From Hermatobates lingyangjiaoensis (lineage: Eukaryota > Arthropoda > Insecta > Hemiptera > Hermatobatidae), in assembly GCA_026182355.1 (NCBI GenBank), contig JAPFBL010000579.1, forward strand, positions 53,501 through 117,500: DNA of 64,000 nt. Reading direction: 5' to 3'. How positions within the stretch are numbered: position 1 is the stretch's first letter; the number at the start of each line of letters is the position of its first letter. Shown piece after piece: positions 36,723 through 51,700 of this stretch. The notes beneath the pieces were generated by a model. It searched no databases and was not told the origin of the DNA. It saw nothing but the letters and a program-made list of their open reading frames with translations. The translations under genes were made by a program, and so were the position numbers.

Positions 36723-39700
36723 CTAAAAAAAAAAAGAATACAAAATGAAATGACAGAAATGGTAGTGTCTTTATACTTGTTTTGATTTTATTTGAACCTC
36801 GTCCTCTAGGCCATAGCATAGCATAGCGCTTGGATTCCCTCTCTTATCTCTCCTGAAGACGGTTCAAACCGAAAATTACAAACTCTAATTTTCGGATGAT
36901 CCGTCTTCAGCAGAAAAGAGAATGGGCGACCAAGCACGCCGGAAACACAACGGCAGGAAACCCTGCCATCTTGCTTGTTCGCCCATTCTCTTTTCTGCTG
37001 AAGACGGATCATCCGAAAATTTAGTTTGTAAGTGTGTCTCTTTCTACATCGGGTTCTTTATGCAGTAGAGAACCAGAAACCTCCCTTAGAATAATTTCTT
37101 TTTAAATACATGCATATTGTTATTACCACTGAGGTTAGTAAGATTAATATTAGAATTAGAAAAAACCGTCATACCTCGTAAGTTGATATCGGAGATGTTG
37201 GAGCGCTTTCGGATCTTGTCCATCTTCGTTCACAACTGAACGTTCAGTTCAGGACAAGATCCGAAAGCGCTCCAACATCTCCGATATCAACTTACGAGGT
37301 ATGACGGTTTTTTCTAATTCTAATATTAATTTCTTTTTTGTCCGCAAAATTTCATCGCGAGTAAATTCAAGCTACCATAAGGCATAGTAAGCTGAAACTT
37401 TGACAGTAAATTTGCATACGTCTAACTTAAAATCCAAGATTTGAATGGATTTTGGAAATTCAACGTAGAAGCGAAGTTATGGACTTTGAAGCCGCGTTTG
37501 GCTAGCTACACAAACATTTTTATTTTGAAAATATACCAGGTGAAGCAAGCAGGTATTTAATTTAGTTGATTTTAAAATTCATTTCAGTTTAAGCTAGCTA
37601 TGCTCCAAACATTTCCTCTGGTCAAATCCTGACTAAATAAAGATCTAAAGTTTGTTTTCTAGTAAGACTCTTACCAGGAGGGGATTCCATTGAATTAACC
37701 ACTAAATCCTGAATAGTATATAAACATTTCAACTCCAACTCTTCTTTTCTATCGATATATTTAATTAATAAAATTAATTTTTTCCTAAGCAATGTACCAT
37801 CAACCTTTTTACCTGAAAAAAAACAACAAAAATTATTCATTATTAATGCATATTTAATACAGGAGCATCAAGGTGTAGTCAAAATAGTACTGTAAATTTT
37901 TGAATTTCGCACACTCTTAATTTTAAAAATTTCAATTTGTTATTTTTTTGTTATATTTGTTATCCATTTTATTTTTGAAAAACAATCAATAATGTAAAAA
38001 AAAATAACTTATAACAACAAACATCAGTTTTTATAAGGATAAATTGCTTTTCATGCAATATTAAAAATTTAAGTAACTTTGTCCGTGTATGACTAATTTT
38101 TGAATATTCACTCATTTTGAACTTAGTTCTGAGGAAGTATGAATACTATGTACTGCTCTATGGATGTACAATAAATAATATTTTAAGTCTACGATCTTAA
38201 AAGCGAAGAAATTGATAAAAACTTTTGACACTTTCAATTAAAAACAGACTGCCCAAATGAACATACAATTAAAGTTACAACTAGAAACTAATACTAACAA
38301 TTCTCGATAATTTTGGCTTTCTTGTCGTCTTCAGGAGAGGGAGAGAAAGAAGAAAAAATAGAGGAGTGGAGATGTGAAAGTGCCCACTGACCGAAACAAA
38401 GTGACACACATGGTAGCCACTGTTACCATAGTGGGACCCAGGTAAGGTGGCTACACTGTGTGTCACTTTGTATTGGTCCGTGGACACTTCACGTGTCTCG
38501 ATTTTTGTTCTTTTTTTCTCTTCGTCAGCAAAAAAGACGAAATTATCAAAAAATCCATGAGTGTTAGTTTCTTTTATCTGTTTTCTAGTTGTAACTTTGA
38601 TAAACATGTGTCTTGACATATCGTCTTTTTTCGAAAAGAAGTCCTAGTGTGATTTTCGGTTATATTGTAAGACATGAGAGATTCAGACCAATGATTCTAC
38701 AGGAAATAAATTTGGAGGAAAATCAGAACGAAATTCAAAATTTTTATAATTTATGACGATGTTTCAAAAGATGACATGACTGTAATCGAATAAATTTAAA
38801 TTTCTGTATAAAAATAAATATTAAACACAAATATGTAAATCTACTTAATGTACTTGAAGCCCTCCCCCGAGGATAAGCCCTAGCACGGATTTTAACAGAA
38901 AAATAAAGTAAGACAATGTCTTATTTTAGGGAAAAAACGGTATATAAAAATAAATTTTTATAAAAAAATATGATTTAGTTCTTACTCTTAATATTAATTG
39001 AAGTTTTAATAATAGCATTCGTTAATGCTTCTATAAATAAAGGGTCGTGAGTTTGATCTCCTAAATTAGCCTGAAACAAAAAAACATTATTAGAGACAAA
39101 ACTTACAAGTCACTTTGACAGATGACAAAAATAAAAATTTGTTTTTTTAATTAAACAAGGGTTGCACTTTGCTCTACTAAGTATGAAGTACACATGTGCA
39201 ACTCTATCATTTTGATAATACTACTATATAGATAATATATATTACTATTCTACTAATCGAAATTTTCATTTCCCTTTCAATTGTGCTTTAGTGTCAGGTT
39301 ATAATTTATTGACAAAAGAAATACAGTGGCAACTTGGGATACGAGTTTAATTCGTTCCGTAACCTTGCTCGTATGTCAATTTACTCGTATCTCAAAGCAA
39401 TTTTCCCCATTGAAATCAATTGAAAAGTCATTAATCCGTTCCAGCCCCAAAAATACTTACCCCTAATTGTTTTTGTTACGTGATTTTGAATAAGAAAAAT
39501 GTATTTATAAATGACAAATATTGTATAAAAACATAATAAAAGAGAATGTAGAGGTGGTTAGAAAAAAACTGGATTTATTAAGTTTACGTATATATGTAAT
39601 TAGTATTTTGGTTATTTAAATATAATTTATACATAACTTAAACGCTACTTTATGCTTAATTTTAGTTACTGCTTTTCTCTTCACTGGTTTTTGTCTTTTT

Positions 39701-42700
39701 CGCAGGATTAAAAAAAAACTGTCCAAAGAGGTTTGTTTCTTCCTCTCTTTCAGACTGCTAAGGAAATGAGTTAGGCTTGTTTTTTAAATAGATCCGATGC
39801 ACGACCTATTGCAACTTTTTCGGGGTGTTTCTTTGCCACGAACTATCAAACTCTCTCCCACATTCCCAAGATCTTCCAATTGAATTGATCTTTCAATTTT
39901 CAAAGGTAAACTGAGAACTGAGTGGGCCGTAGGCGGCGGCATCGTAGAAAAAAGAAATGTACATATTTATAAAATGACCTGATACTACAATTGGCTGTTC
40001 CTCGTATCTCACATTTCACTCGTATTTCAAAACAAAATTTCGCTCATTTGACAGCTCATATCTCAAATAACTCGTATGTTGGAGCACTCGTATCCCGAGG
40101 TACCATTGTATATCGATTTGAGCTTGTTGCTTTCGAGTAAGCGGCTGTCAAAGGAGCACTTGGGTGTAACTTAGGCTTTTAGTTGCACACTTTCCCGTTT
40201 TCATTACTCTTTTGACGGACTTCAATATCATTTAAATAATATCAAACATTATTTGTATCGGGAGTCCTTAAAAATGCGGCTTGCGGAACGTTATTTTGTA
40301 CAGTATGAGTACCATACGGGAAGGGAGGACTCACTTTTTCTATCATATTATTATAAATGTAACTCATACCTCGTGAATAGGTGGAAACGCCTGCCCAGTT
40401 TTGCATGTAATACATGTTTGTGTGGGATTTAAGTGGGGTATTATTAGTTGAAGATGCGAAAGGCGCAAAACAGGATGGACGTCTGCAACACCGATTCACG
40501 AGGTATGACGGATTTATATAATAATATAATCGTATATAGTAGCGGTGTCAAGTAGGTCTCAGTCTACTTGAAGATGCGAAACGTGCAAAACAGGATGGAC
40601 GTCTGCAACACCGATTCACGAGGTATGACGGATTTATATAATAATATAATCGTATATAGTAGCGGTGTCAAGTAGGTCTCAGTCTACTTGAAGATGCACA
40701 ACGTACAAAATCGGTCAGGTACGTTGCAACACCGATTCACGAGGTATGACGGATTTATATAATAATATAATCGTATATAGTAGTTGTCATCATAGTAGGT
40801 CTCAGTCTACTTGAAATGCATAACTTACATTTCGGTCAGGTAGTTACAACACAGATTTAAGAGGTATGCCGGCTTTGTATAATAATATAATCGTATATAG
40901 TAGTTGTCATCATAGTAGGCCTCAGTCTACTTGAAGATGCATAACTTACATTTCGGTCAGGTAGTTATGGTAAAACACAGATTTAAGAGGTATGACGGCT
41001 TTGTATAATAATATAATCGTATATAGTAGTTGTCGTCATAGTAGGTCTCAGTCTACTTGAAGATACATAACTTACATTTCGGTCAGGTAGTTACAGTAAA
41101 ACACAGTTTTAAGAGGTTTTCCGGCTTGGTATAATAATATAATCGTATATAGTAGTTGTCATCATAGTAGGTCTCAGTCTACTTGAAAATGCATAACTTA
41201 CATTTCGGTCAGGTAGTTACAGTAAAACACAGATTTAAGAGGTATGCCGGCTTGGTATAATAATATAATCGTATATAGTAGTTGTCATCATAGTAGGTCT
41301 CAGTCTATTTGAAAATGCATAACTTACATTTCGGTCAGGTAGTTACGACACAGATTTAAGAGGTATGCCGGCTATGTATAATAATATAATCGTATATAGC
41401 AGTTGTCATCATAGTAGGTCTCAGTCTACTTGAAAATGCATAACTTACATTTCGGTCAGGTAGTTACAGTAAAACACAGTTTTAAGAGGTATTCCGGCTT
41501 GGTATAATAATATAATCGTATATAGTAGTTGTCATAATAGTAGGTCTCAGTCTACTTGAAGATGCATAAGTTACATTTCGGTCAGGTAGTTACGGTAAAA
41601 CACAGATTTAAGAGGTATGCCGGCTCTGTATAATAATATAATCGTATATAGTAGTTGTCATAATAGTAGGTCTCAGTCCACTTGAAAATGCATAACGTTC
41701 AAAACCGGTCTGGCAGCTACTACAATATCGATTTACGAGGAAAGCAAATTTATATAACAATATATTTACTACACTCTTTGTTAATAATATTGCAAGTTAT
41801 TCACAAACTAAGAGATAAGCTTTGCAGATACATATAGTTATACTTTACAAATATTGATATCACATTATATTTGAGTCTAAAATGACCCAAACTAATAACA
41901 TAAACACTACAATTCTTTTGATGATTTATATTTGTCAAGTTTTTTTTGGGTCTTGATTTGTTTTACTCACAGTTGACCAGTCGTAAATAGTATCGAACTT
42001 CTTTTCATCATAATCTTTGAGAAAGTTCTTTAACTTTTCTTCAACTTTTGCTATTGGAATACCAGTGTTACCAGGTTGTATTGGGCTTCCCAATAAAAAT
42101 GAATAGTCCTAGAAAAAAAAAAATAATAAAAATATCATTAATGTTTAATCATTATTATCTATTTAAAATATAGGTTAGATTGCAGTGGTAGTCTTACAAG
42201 AGAACAATCAATGATCAAAGCACAATATGAAATAGGGAAAACAAGACTAAGATCTTTCAACCGTAACAAGCGGTCTTCGTCAGAATCAAAAAATGATTTT
42301 TTGGATTTTTGACCCAACCCGTCAGTTGGGTTTTTGACTCTGGTCGAAGACTGCTTGTTACAGTTGAAAGATTTTAGTCTTGTTTTTTCTTTTCATATTG
42401 TGGTTTAATCATTGATTGTTATTTAACGTCTTTATGTGAAATCTTTTTAAGAGAACATACATTGGTCTCATGTTGAGCTTATGATATATGAGATAATGAA
42501 TATTCTACATCGGGGGGGGGGGGGGGGGGGTCCCCCCCTAAATTTTGCCTAACTCAAAGGAATGTAGAGAGTTGAGATCTTAAACAAGTTCCTGACCGTC
42601 ATACAGGAATGATGACTTAACGTCCTCTCTGAGGGAAAACATACTCAAGATTTATTCACCTCCAGCCAAACGTTCCCTGTAAACTGGCGCGCATGCAAAA

Positions 42701-45700
42701 TCGTACACTGCTTGCACATGCTCTGCGCACAAAGAAAAAAAAAATCTAACCTTTGAAAAAAAATTAAATAACATTTTGAAAAGTAAAATACACCATTTTT
42801 CTTATGTTATCAACTTAGTACTATCGTGAAATGAGCTTTTTTTTCTAGTTTATTATTTTTTTTAAATTCAATAGGATACAAAATAAAACCAAGAAGAAAA
42901 AAATTGCAAATAAAGTATTTTTAAAAAACTTCCTATAGTCACTTTTGTTTTTTAGATAAGGAATATTTTAATTTCATTGATAATATTTCAAGATCATAGA
43001 AATTACAATTTTTCTGTGAGTAGTATATATATATATAGCCTCCTCAGAGAGTTTGTGTGTGTGGGTGTGTACGCAGATGCATGAAAATTTACAGGGAACA
43101 TTGGCTCCAGAGTAGATGAATTAACCTCAATATAAAAGTCCAGAGGCGAGCATACAAGCAATTGGGCTACCCTGGATCTCCTATTTCATGTATAATTGCT
43201 ATAAAGAACAATCAGTGGAGTCTATATAAAACACGGAGAACAGTTTCCATGCTGCATACACCACGAAAGAATCAACCAATAAATTTCCTAATGATATTGA
43301 TTTAAATATATTTTATACTAAATACTCTCTGTATGTATATTTGTCATTTTTAGGCATAGCTCAATATACATAGACTACCCGTAACTCGTTGAAGCATCCA
43401 GCATCTTCCTTTTTAATGCAATCATTTTCACGTAAATGCATATAAACTTTAAATTATTATTTATAAGAACTTTTCAACCACTGATTTATAAAGTTCAATG
43501 ATGGGTTTCTAGAAGATTTTGTCTTTAATCTTTTGTCATCGAGACCAAGACTCAGCTCTTTAATCTTTTGTCATTGAAACTAAGACTACACACTTTAGAC
43601 TTTCGTCATTGAGACTAAGGCTACGCACTCTAGTCATTTGTCACTGAGGTGAAGGCTACGTACCTTAATCTTTTTTTCATTGAGACTAAAAATACGGTCT
43701 TAAGTCTATCCAGAAAAATTTAAGAACTAGAATTAAAAAAAAAAATCAATGAAGTATGTGGATACTAACAGGCAGGTTTCCGATCTGTTTGACAGAAGAA
43801 CTTAAGTCTCTTGTCATTCTCTAGTGATAACGAACTGGTGTTTAATGCTGCAAACTTTTGTTCTTTGCTGGATTATTTTTTAATTTTACTTAGTTCAGTC
43901 TAAACTCCCGTTACTACATCAGAATTTTAAAAACAAATCAAATATTATGTTAATAGCATGCCTAATTAGTACAAACCTGATAAAACTTCTTTATAAGATC
44001 TGCTTCCGAACTGGGCACGAATTGTTCAATTGAAACTTTCGACTCGTCCCATTTTTCTTTAATATATTGAGGGCCTACTTCTTTAGAGAGAATTTCGAAG
44101 ATTTGCCTTAAAGTTTTCATGTTATGCGCTTTCGGTGACGTCATCATGTCTTTAACTTCTTCGAAAGATATGACACCTGTTAATAAGATGGAGCCTAAAA
44201 TGGAAAACAAAATAATTATTTCAAATGACTCCATGTATTATAAAAACGAGATAAATAATATAATACAAACGATTCCTGGGCATTTCAATCAAAAATATAA
44301 TTAATGAAAAAATACTGTAACTTCTCAATCATTCCTTTATCCTATTTGAAGAGCAATCATTTATCATTTATCAGCAACAAGGAAACACAGTTGGAATTAT
44401 CATGACCGTTGTGTGTTTTAAGTCGCAATCATCATGATGGTTGGGTGTTTTGAGTCGCAATCATCATGAATCATGAGATATTTTGAATCTGAATCATCAT
44501 GATGGTTGGGTGTTTTGAGTCGCAATCATCATGAATCATGAGATATTTTGAATCTGAATCATCATGATGGTTGGGTGTTTTGAGTCGCAATCATCATGAA
44601 TCATAAAATATTTTGAATCTGGAGCATCATGATGGTTGGGTGTTTTGAGTCGCAATCATCATGAATCATGAGATATTTTGAATCTGAATCATCATGATGG
44701 TTGAGTGTTTAAGTCGCAATCATCATGATGGTTGGGTGTTTTGAGTCGCAATCATCATGAATCATGAGATATTTTGAATCTGAATCATCATGATGGTTGG
44801 GTGTTTTGAGTAGCAATCATCATGAATCATGAGATATTTTGAATCTGAATCATGATGGTTGAGTGTTTAAGTCACAATCATCATGATGGTTGGGTGTTTT
44901 GAGTCGCAATCATCATGAATCATGAGATATTTTGAATCTGAATCATCATGATGGTTGGGTGTTTTGAGTCGCAATCATCATGAATCATGAGATATTTTGA
45001 ATCTGAATCATCATGATGGTTGGGTGTTTTGAGTCGCAATCATCATGAATCATGAGATATTTTGAATCTGAATCATCATGATGGTTGGGTGTTTTGAGTC
45101 GCAATCATCATGAATCATGAGATATTTTGAATCTGAATCATCATGATGGTTGGGTGTTTTAAGTCGTAATCATCATGATGGTTGGGTGTTTTTGAGTCGC
45201 AATCATAATGATGGTTGGGTGTTTTGAGTCGCAATCATCATGAATCATGAGATATTTTGAATCTGAATCATCATGATGGTTGGGTGTTTTGAGTCGCAAT
45301 CATCATGAATCATGAGATATTTTGAATCTGAATCATCATGATGGTTGAGTGTTTAAGTCACAATCATCATGATGGTTGAGTGTTTTAAGTCACAATCATC
45401 ATGATGGTTGGGTGTTTTAAGTCGCAATCATCATGATGGTTGGGTGTTTTGAGTCGCAATCATCATGAATCATGAAATATTTGAAATCTGAATCATCATC
45501 ATGATTGGGTGTTTTGAGTCGCAACATCATGAATCATGAGATATTTTGAATTTGAATCATCATGATGTTAGGTGTTTTGAGTCGCAATCATCATGAAATA
45601 TTTGACTCTGAATCATCATGATGGTTATGTGTTTTGAGTCGCAATCATCATGAATCATGAGATATTTTGAATCTGAATCATCATGATGGTTAGGTGTTTT

Positions 45701-48700
45701 AAGTAACACAATTGGGTGGAATCATCACAATTGTAGTTGTTTTGAGTCACAGTGAATGTTCAAGAATCTAGAGAATTTGAAGTTAAATTGAAGTCATTAT
45801 GAATGTTAGTCTCCTTTAATTCAAAGCCACAATGACTAATAGCTTCTTTTTTTTTAATCTCCATCAAAATATAAAGCATTACAAACTAAACAATAATTAT
45901 AGAAACCACTTCAATTTTATTCCACTTTTACAACTATTAGTACCACAAAAACAAAAAAAGAATAGCTACATACCAATAATTTCACCCAAATACTCCCAAA
46001 CAAGGGGCAAGTCAATAAATAAGATATCCTCGGAAACGCTAACTAAATTGTATAGTTCATCTAAAACGATCTGTCTCTTCAACAGGTCCTTCTTCATTAA
46101 ATCACCAACTAGCTGTGATGCTTTAAGTCGAGTGTCTGACTTAGCTTCCAAAATATATTCTAAATATAACGCTAAAAAAGGTGATTCGCCTACTTTCTTG
46201 ATAAAGTCTGCAATATAAAGAGCAACATCCTGGAAAAAAAACACACGAAACCATTAGATTTTAATAGTACAGTATGATTATTTAGAAACATATCTAAAAT
46301 ACGTTCTGACATTATAACTAAAAAAATCTGAGTGGTCTACACTCAACTTTACTATTAAGTAAACATAATAACAAACTTCTTGCTAATTTGAAGAATTAGC
46401 ATAACATTTGTATCCGTTTTGTAATATTTGAAATGTCATCATACTTTCAATATTATCCAAAGATAATATGATTCATAAACACAAGAAAATCTATATCTGT
46501 TATTACGTTTGTTCAAGAGTGCAACTTATAGCTTGATTAGAAATTTTTGCTAAACAAATCCATCATACCATGGAAAACATCACGAATTATATGTTTCACT
46601 GGCATTGATTTATTAGTTGTAAGAAATTTATTCTTCTTACACCTTATTAAATCATTAAGTCATTAAATCATTTCAATTTTTTTATTAAAACTTCTAAACC
46701 AGTGTTTCTCCAAAGTGAGCGGTACTGCCCCCCTGGGGGCGGTGCTTTGATATCGGGGGGCGGTAATGCAAAAAGGAGCGGGGATTCTATTTCCATAAAT
46801 TGAAATGTTCATGCAATATAATTTCTAAATTTAAGTGAAAACACCACATGTAAACTTCTAGGAAAAGGTTTCTTAAAATTATTTGTTTTCATAATTTATT
46901 TTAATGATAAAAGTATATTCTCATCCGAGTTTCTTTTATTGTGTATTAATTCTTTTGCATAAATATTCTATGAAACAATACATACATTGGATTATAAATA
47001 AATATTCGATTAGTCATTATATTAATTTAATTATTAAAGTGTCACTCATTTCGTTTAGTCTAATATTCTGATTATTATTGAGGAGTGTTGAGTATATGTT
47101 TACGGACCCAAGGGGGCGGTCGCTCGAAAAAAGTTTGGGAAACACTGCTCTAAACCATTAATTTTATTTTAGTTGATTCGCTTAAACAAATAATGTAAAC
47201 AAATCCGACAAAAATAGTAGGTGGTCCATTAGTCCAGGATAAATATTTAGTTTTAATAGCTTTATTGCTATTTGGGGTAATTGAAATCATCAAAATTTCA
47301 AACCTTAAGAGTTAGTAGTTTAAGAGAAAAATAATGTCTAAAAACACATTTTCGCTAAAAAAGTGACTACCATCCAGTATAATTGCTGCCAAACTAAACA
47401 GCACATCTACACTATGAGATCGAATTTTGTGAAAATATTAATTTGACCCATCAAAGATTGCGGACTGAAGTGTCTACACAAACTTTTAGATGCACTCTTA
47501 CCAGCTGAGGTTTGCGCACACACAAGAATAATAACCAGAAGTTCAAAAGATTGGTTTCTTCAGGATTTTTAGTCTAAAGAAATTACACTCATGTTTATAC
47601 GCCGACATTTCGCCAAAAATTATTTTATCCATTTTCAAGTCTAAATAATTTATTACCGACATTAAATACTGAAAACAAATACATCCACATATAAATTTTA
47701 TTGGAGTTAATAAAATAATTAACTCCAGGGCTAGTTTTGACTTCTCGTGCTCTTCCAATTAGTTGATTTTATTATTCCCCGAGGAACAGTGAAGAGCCTG
47801 TAGGACATTAGAGAAACTCTCAAAAAAGGTAACCAAGCATGAAATTTGCACATATATATATATATATAATCTAGGAGGCCTTTTTTTTTCTTCATTCTGA
47901 TTCTTCCTACGACATTTTGTCTCATATACATATCTTAGGTGTTGCTGGTCTGAATACTGGGTGGTGACCAGTATATATATATATATACGGTACTGTTTTC
48001 TTGACCACAAAATATTAACAAACACTTTTTCTTTTTCTCGGAGTTTGGTCAGGGTAAATATATGGAATCACCTTTTTGCCAACGTTTCGTCTTTATTTCA
48101 AGACATCCTCAGGGCTATAAACTAACAAAAAAAAAATAAACAATGGACATTTGTCATTTCTACTTTAGAAACATCATAAACAGAATGGGTTACAGAGCTG
48201 GGTGTAACAGAACCCATCCTTCAGTTAAGTTCTTTTTTCAATTTGTTTATGATGTTTCTAAAGTAGAAATGACAAATGTCCATTGTTTATTGTTTTTTTT
48301 GTTAGTTAAAGACGAAACGTTGGCAAAAAGGTGATTCCATATATTTACCCTGACCAAACTCCGAGAAAAAGAAAAAGTGTTTGTTATATATATAATGGTT
48401 AAACAATAAACAGATAATTAATAATAAGTAATTGTGTTTAAACAACACATGTTTTCTTTAAAAAACAATAACATTGGCTATTTTGTGCTCCCTTTATGGG
48501 TTGTATTTGGTGTTTTATGGTTTGGTTTTTCGTTTTCTGTTGGTTGATATTCCGTGGCTGTATTTGTTTTCACTACTTATGTCGTTAATAAATTTTTTTT
48601 TTAGCCTTGACAATGTTAAACAATTTTTTGGCGAAACATTGACACATAAACAGGATTGTAATGTTTTTAAGACTAAAAACCATCAAGAAACTAATCTATG

Positions 48701-51700
48701 AACTTTAAAAATCAGTGACCGAGAAGTTATATCAATATAACCATTAAGTTCTTTAGTTAGACTATGGGGGTTTCGGCTATAGGGCCCTCCACCAATTGGA
48801 CGTGAAGGCAGAGGGTTGGGCAAGAATATATCGCCACAAAAAAGTTGTTGCCAGATATCAGCAGAAAAAGCACCTGCTTTTATACACTAATATTTCCAAA
48901 TATTTAATTTTTTTTTTTGTCATAAATAATTACCTCGAAATTGGAAGTATAGCAATACTCTTTTATTGTGTTTTCCATTTCCACTTTGATAGTCGAAGGA
49001 TCTGCGAGTTTTTCTTTCGACTCCTCTGGAGGTATAACTCCAACAGGAGTTGGTTCTTCAGCTTGTATCATCTTTTCTGAAACTGATTCAACTTCACTGT
49101 TTGGAGCAATAGTGTCTCCTCTTGCCTTCTGAGGACTTGTCTGTCCACTAAGAGACGGCTCCAACAGGTTTACTAAAAAAAAAACGAAAAATGACACTTT
49201 ACATATACATATATGATCAAACCACAATAAGAAATGGGAAAACAAGACTAAGATCTTTCAACCGGAACAAGCGGTCTTCGTCAGAGTCAAAAACCCAACT
49301 CAGTTTGACTCTGACGAAGACCGCTTGTTACGGTTGAAAGATCTTAGTCTTGTTTTCCCATTTCTTATTGTGGTTTGATCATTGATTGTTATTTCACGTG
49401 TTTATGTGAAATCTTTTTATATACATATATCAATGTAAAATTAATAATCAACAATAACTCTTGATATAATATATGAATTAAACAACCACAATAAACAAAT
49501 ATATATATATTAGATACAATGCTCTAATGCAGGGGTTCTCAGCCTTGTTTAGCCCATTCACCCCTCTCGCCATTTCCCACAATGCCATTCCCCCCCCCTA
49601 GTCTTTCCAAGGTAGTATATACACTTTTACAACTTTACAGTGATTATATTTATAAGAGAATTTTACAAATCAAATGCTAATTACAATTATTGATAGACAA
49701 ATTAAATATTAATTCTATCAATTTTTTTTTATAATTATAATTAAGAGGTCAAAACCTATAATAGCTTTCCTCATGCTGTAAAACTACTGTGGTCACAGTT
49801 CACCCCCTGAAGATCCAAAATTCACCCCTTGGGGTGAATTTCACCCCCTTTGGGAACTCCTGCTCTAAGGCCTTTTGTTACAACATCATCAGAGAGCTAA
49901 ATGAACGAAAAAAAATATATATAATAAGTTAACCTGGTTGATTGAAGTCTTCAGGATTGCTGGCATCCCTATCTGAATTTAATGTTCCTAAAATTGAAGG
50001 AGTCTTGATCTGCTTATTTATTTCTTTTATTAATATTTCATCTAGTTTGTAAAGTCCCGGACTATTGTTCATTAAATTTCCATAGAAATTCTTTATTAGT
50101 GCACTTTCAATAATATTTCTCCTCCTTTCTGAAGGTACAAAAATTAATTCCTTTTCTTCACTCCAATTTATGATAAGATTTTTGTTCCTTACATGTAAAA
50201 AAGTAACTCCATTAATTGGAGTGAAGAAAAGAAATTAATTTTTGTACGTTCAGAAAGGAGGAGAAATATTATTGAAAGTGCGCTAATAAAGAATTTCTAT
50301 GGAAATTTAATGAACAATAGTCCGGAACTTTACAAACTTTATGAAATATTAATAAAAGAAATAAGTAAGCAGATCAAGACTCCTTCAATTTTAGGAACAT
50401 TAAATTCAGCTAGAAATGCCAGCAATCCTGAAGACTTCCATCAACTAGGTTAACTTGTATTATATATATATATATATTATATATTATAATTATATATATA
50501 TATATATATATATTTAGTTCATTTAGCTCTCTGACGATGTTGTGATGAAAGGCCTTAGAGCATTGTATCTAATATATATTTGTTTATTGTGGTTGTTTAA
50601 TTCATATATCAATGTCTAAACCACAGTAAGAAACCAGAAAAATGACGAAGACCTTTCAACCAAAACAAACGATCTTCGTCAGAATCTAACTCATACTCTT
50701 CTGTGGAAGACAGTTATGGTTGAAAGATCTTAGTCATTTTTTTAGTTTCTTACTGTGATTTAAACGTTGATTTTTGCGGGATTTTTAAACAGGTGTTGCG
50801 GGATGAAGGAGGTTCAAGCTGAACTATAAATCGAGGCCCAGAGTGTGTGCTGAACCCCAGATCTACCAGTCCAGAGACGAACACGTAATTAACTGGCCTA
50901 CCCTGGCCCCTAACTTAACTTAAACATTGTAAATATATATATATATATATATATACACGAGTTCGAGATTAACAAAGAGCAACACACAAAGTAGGGAAAC
51001 ACACTTACAGACTCAAATTTTCAGGTAATCCGTCTTCAGGAGAAAAGAGAATGGAAGACCAAGCACGTTGTAGACGCAACGGGTTACTTGCCGTTGCGTC
51101 TACAACGTGCTTGGTCTACCATTCTCTTTTCTCCTGAAGACGGATTACCCAAAAATTTGAGTCTCTAAGTGTGTTTCCCTACTTTGTGTGTTGCTCTTTG
51201 TTAATATCGAACTCGTATTGTGTCCAGTTTGGATCGTATTTCGTTTTATCAGTGAATATATATATATATATATATATTAAATGTATATATATATAAATGA
51301 TCAAACCACAATAAGAAATGGGAAAACAAGACTAAGATCTTTCAACCGTAACAAGCGGTCTTCGTCAGAGTCAAAAACCCAACTGAGTTTTGTCTTGTTA
51401 CGGTTGAAAGATCTTAGTTTTGTTTTCCCATTTTTTTTTGTGGTTTGATCATTGATTGTTATTTCACGTTTTTATGTGAAATCTTTTTATATATATGTCA
51501 AGTTCGTTAGTTTGTTCGATCACCCATTTTGCATGGTGATAGAGACCTGAAATTATAATATATATTATTTATTACCTGAATAATGTTAAATAAAAGAAAA
51601 TTATTGTTAATTCCAAAAATTGGAGCCAGGGTAGCCAGTGTCTCTCGTGCTCGCCGATGACAGTAGTGCAAATGTATTATATATAAATGTAAAAAAAAAA

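Larger units (their letters stand above)
49440..50610. mobile_element. Large foldback with Penelope-like ORF 3' ends in both arms
   Basis: Left arm (minus) 49445-50210 and right arm (plus) 50215-50605. Each encodes the C-terminal pattern [20 protein letters not shown] (left arm) or its copy, followed by [16 protein letters not shown], a stop, and a GGCC-family hammerhead. The left arm is interrupted by the hAT element 49530-49862. The centre is ttactccattaattggagtg. Confidence 0.8.

Noticed and set aside
44400..45720. CRISPR-like array or coding repeat
   Set aside because: Units are contiguous, spacers are part of the unit, and all frames contain stops.
45832..46218. 128-codon plus-strand open frame
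   Set aside because: It is the shadow of the MA3 exon of eIF4G on the other strand.
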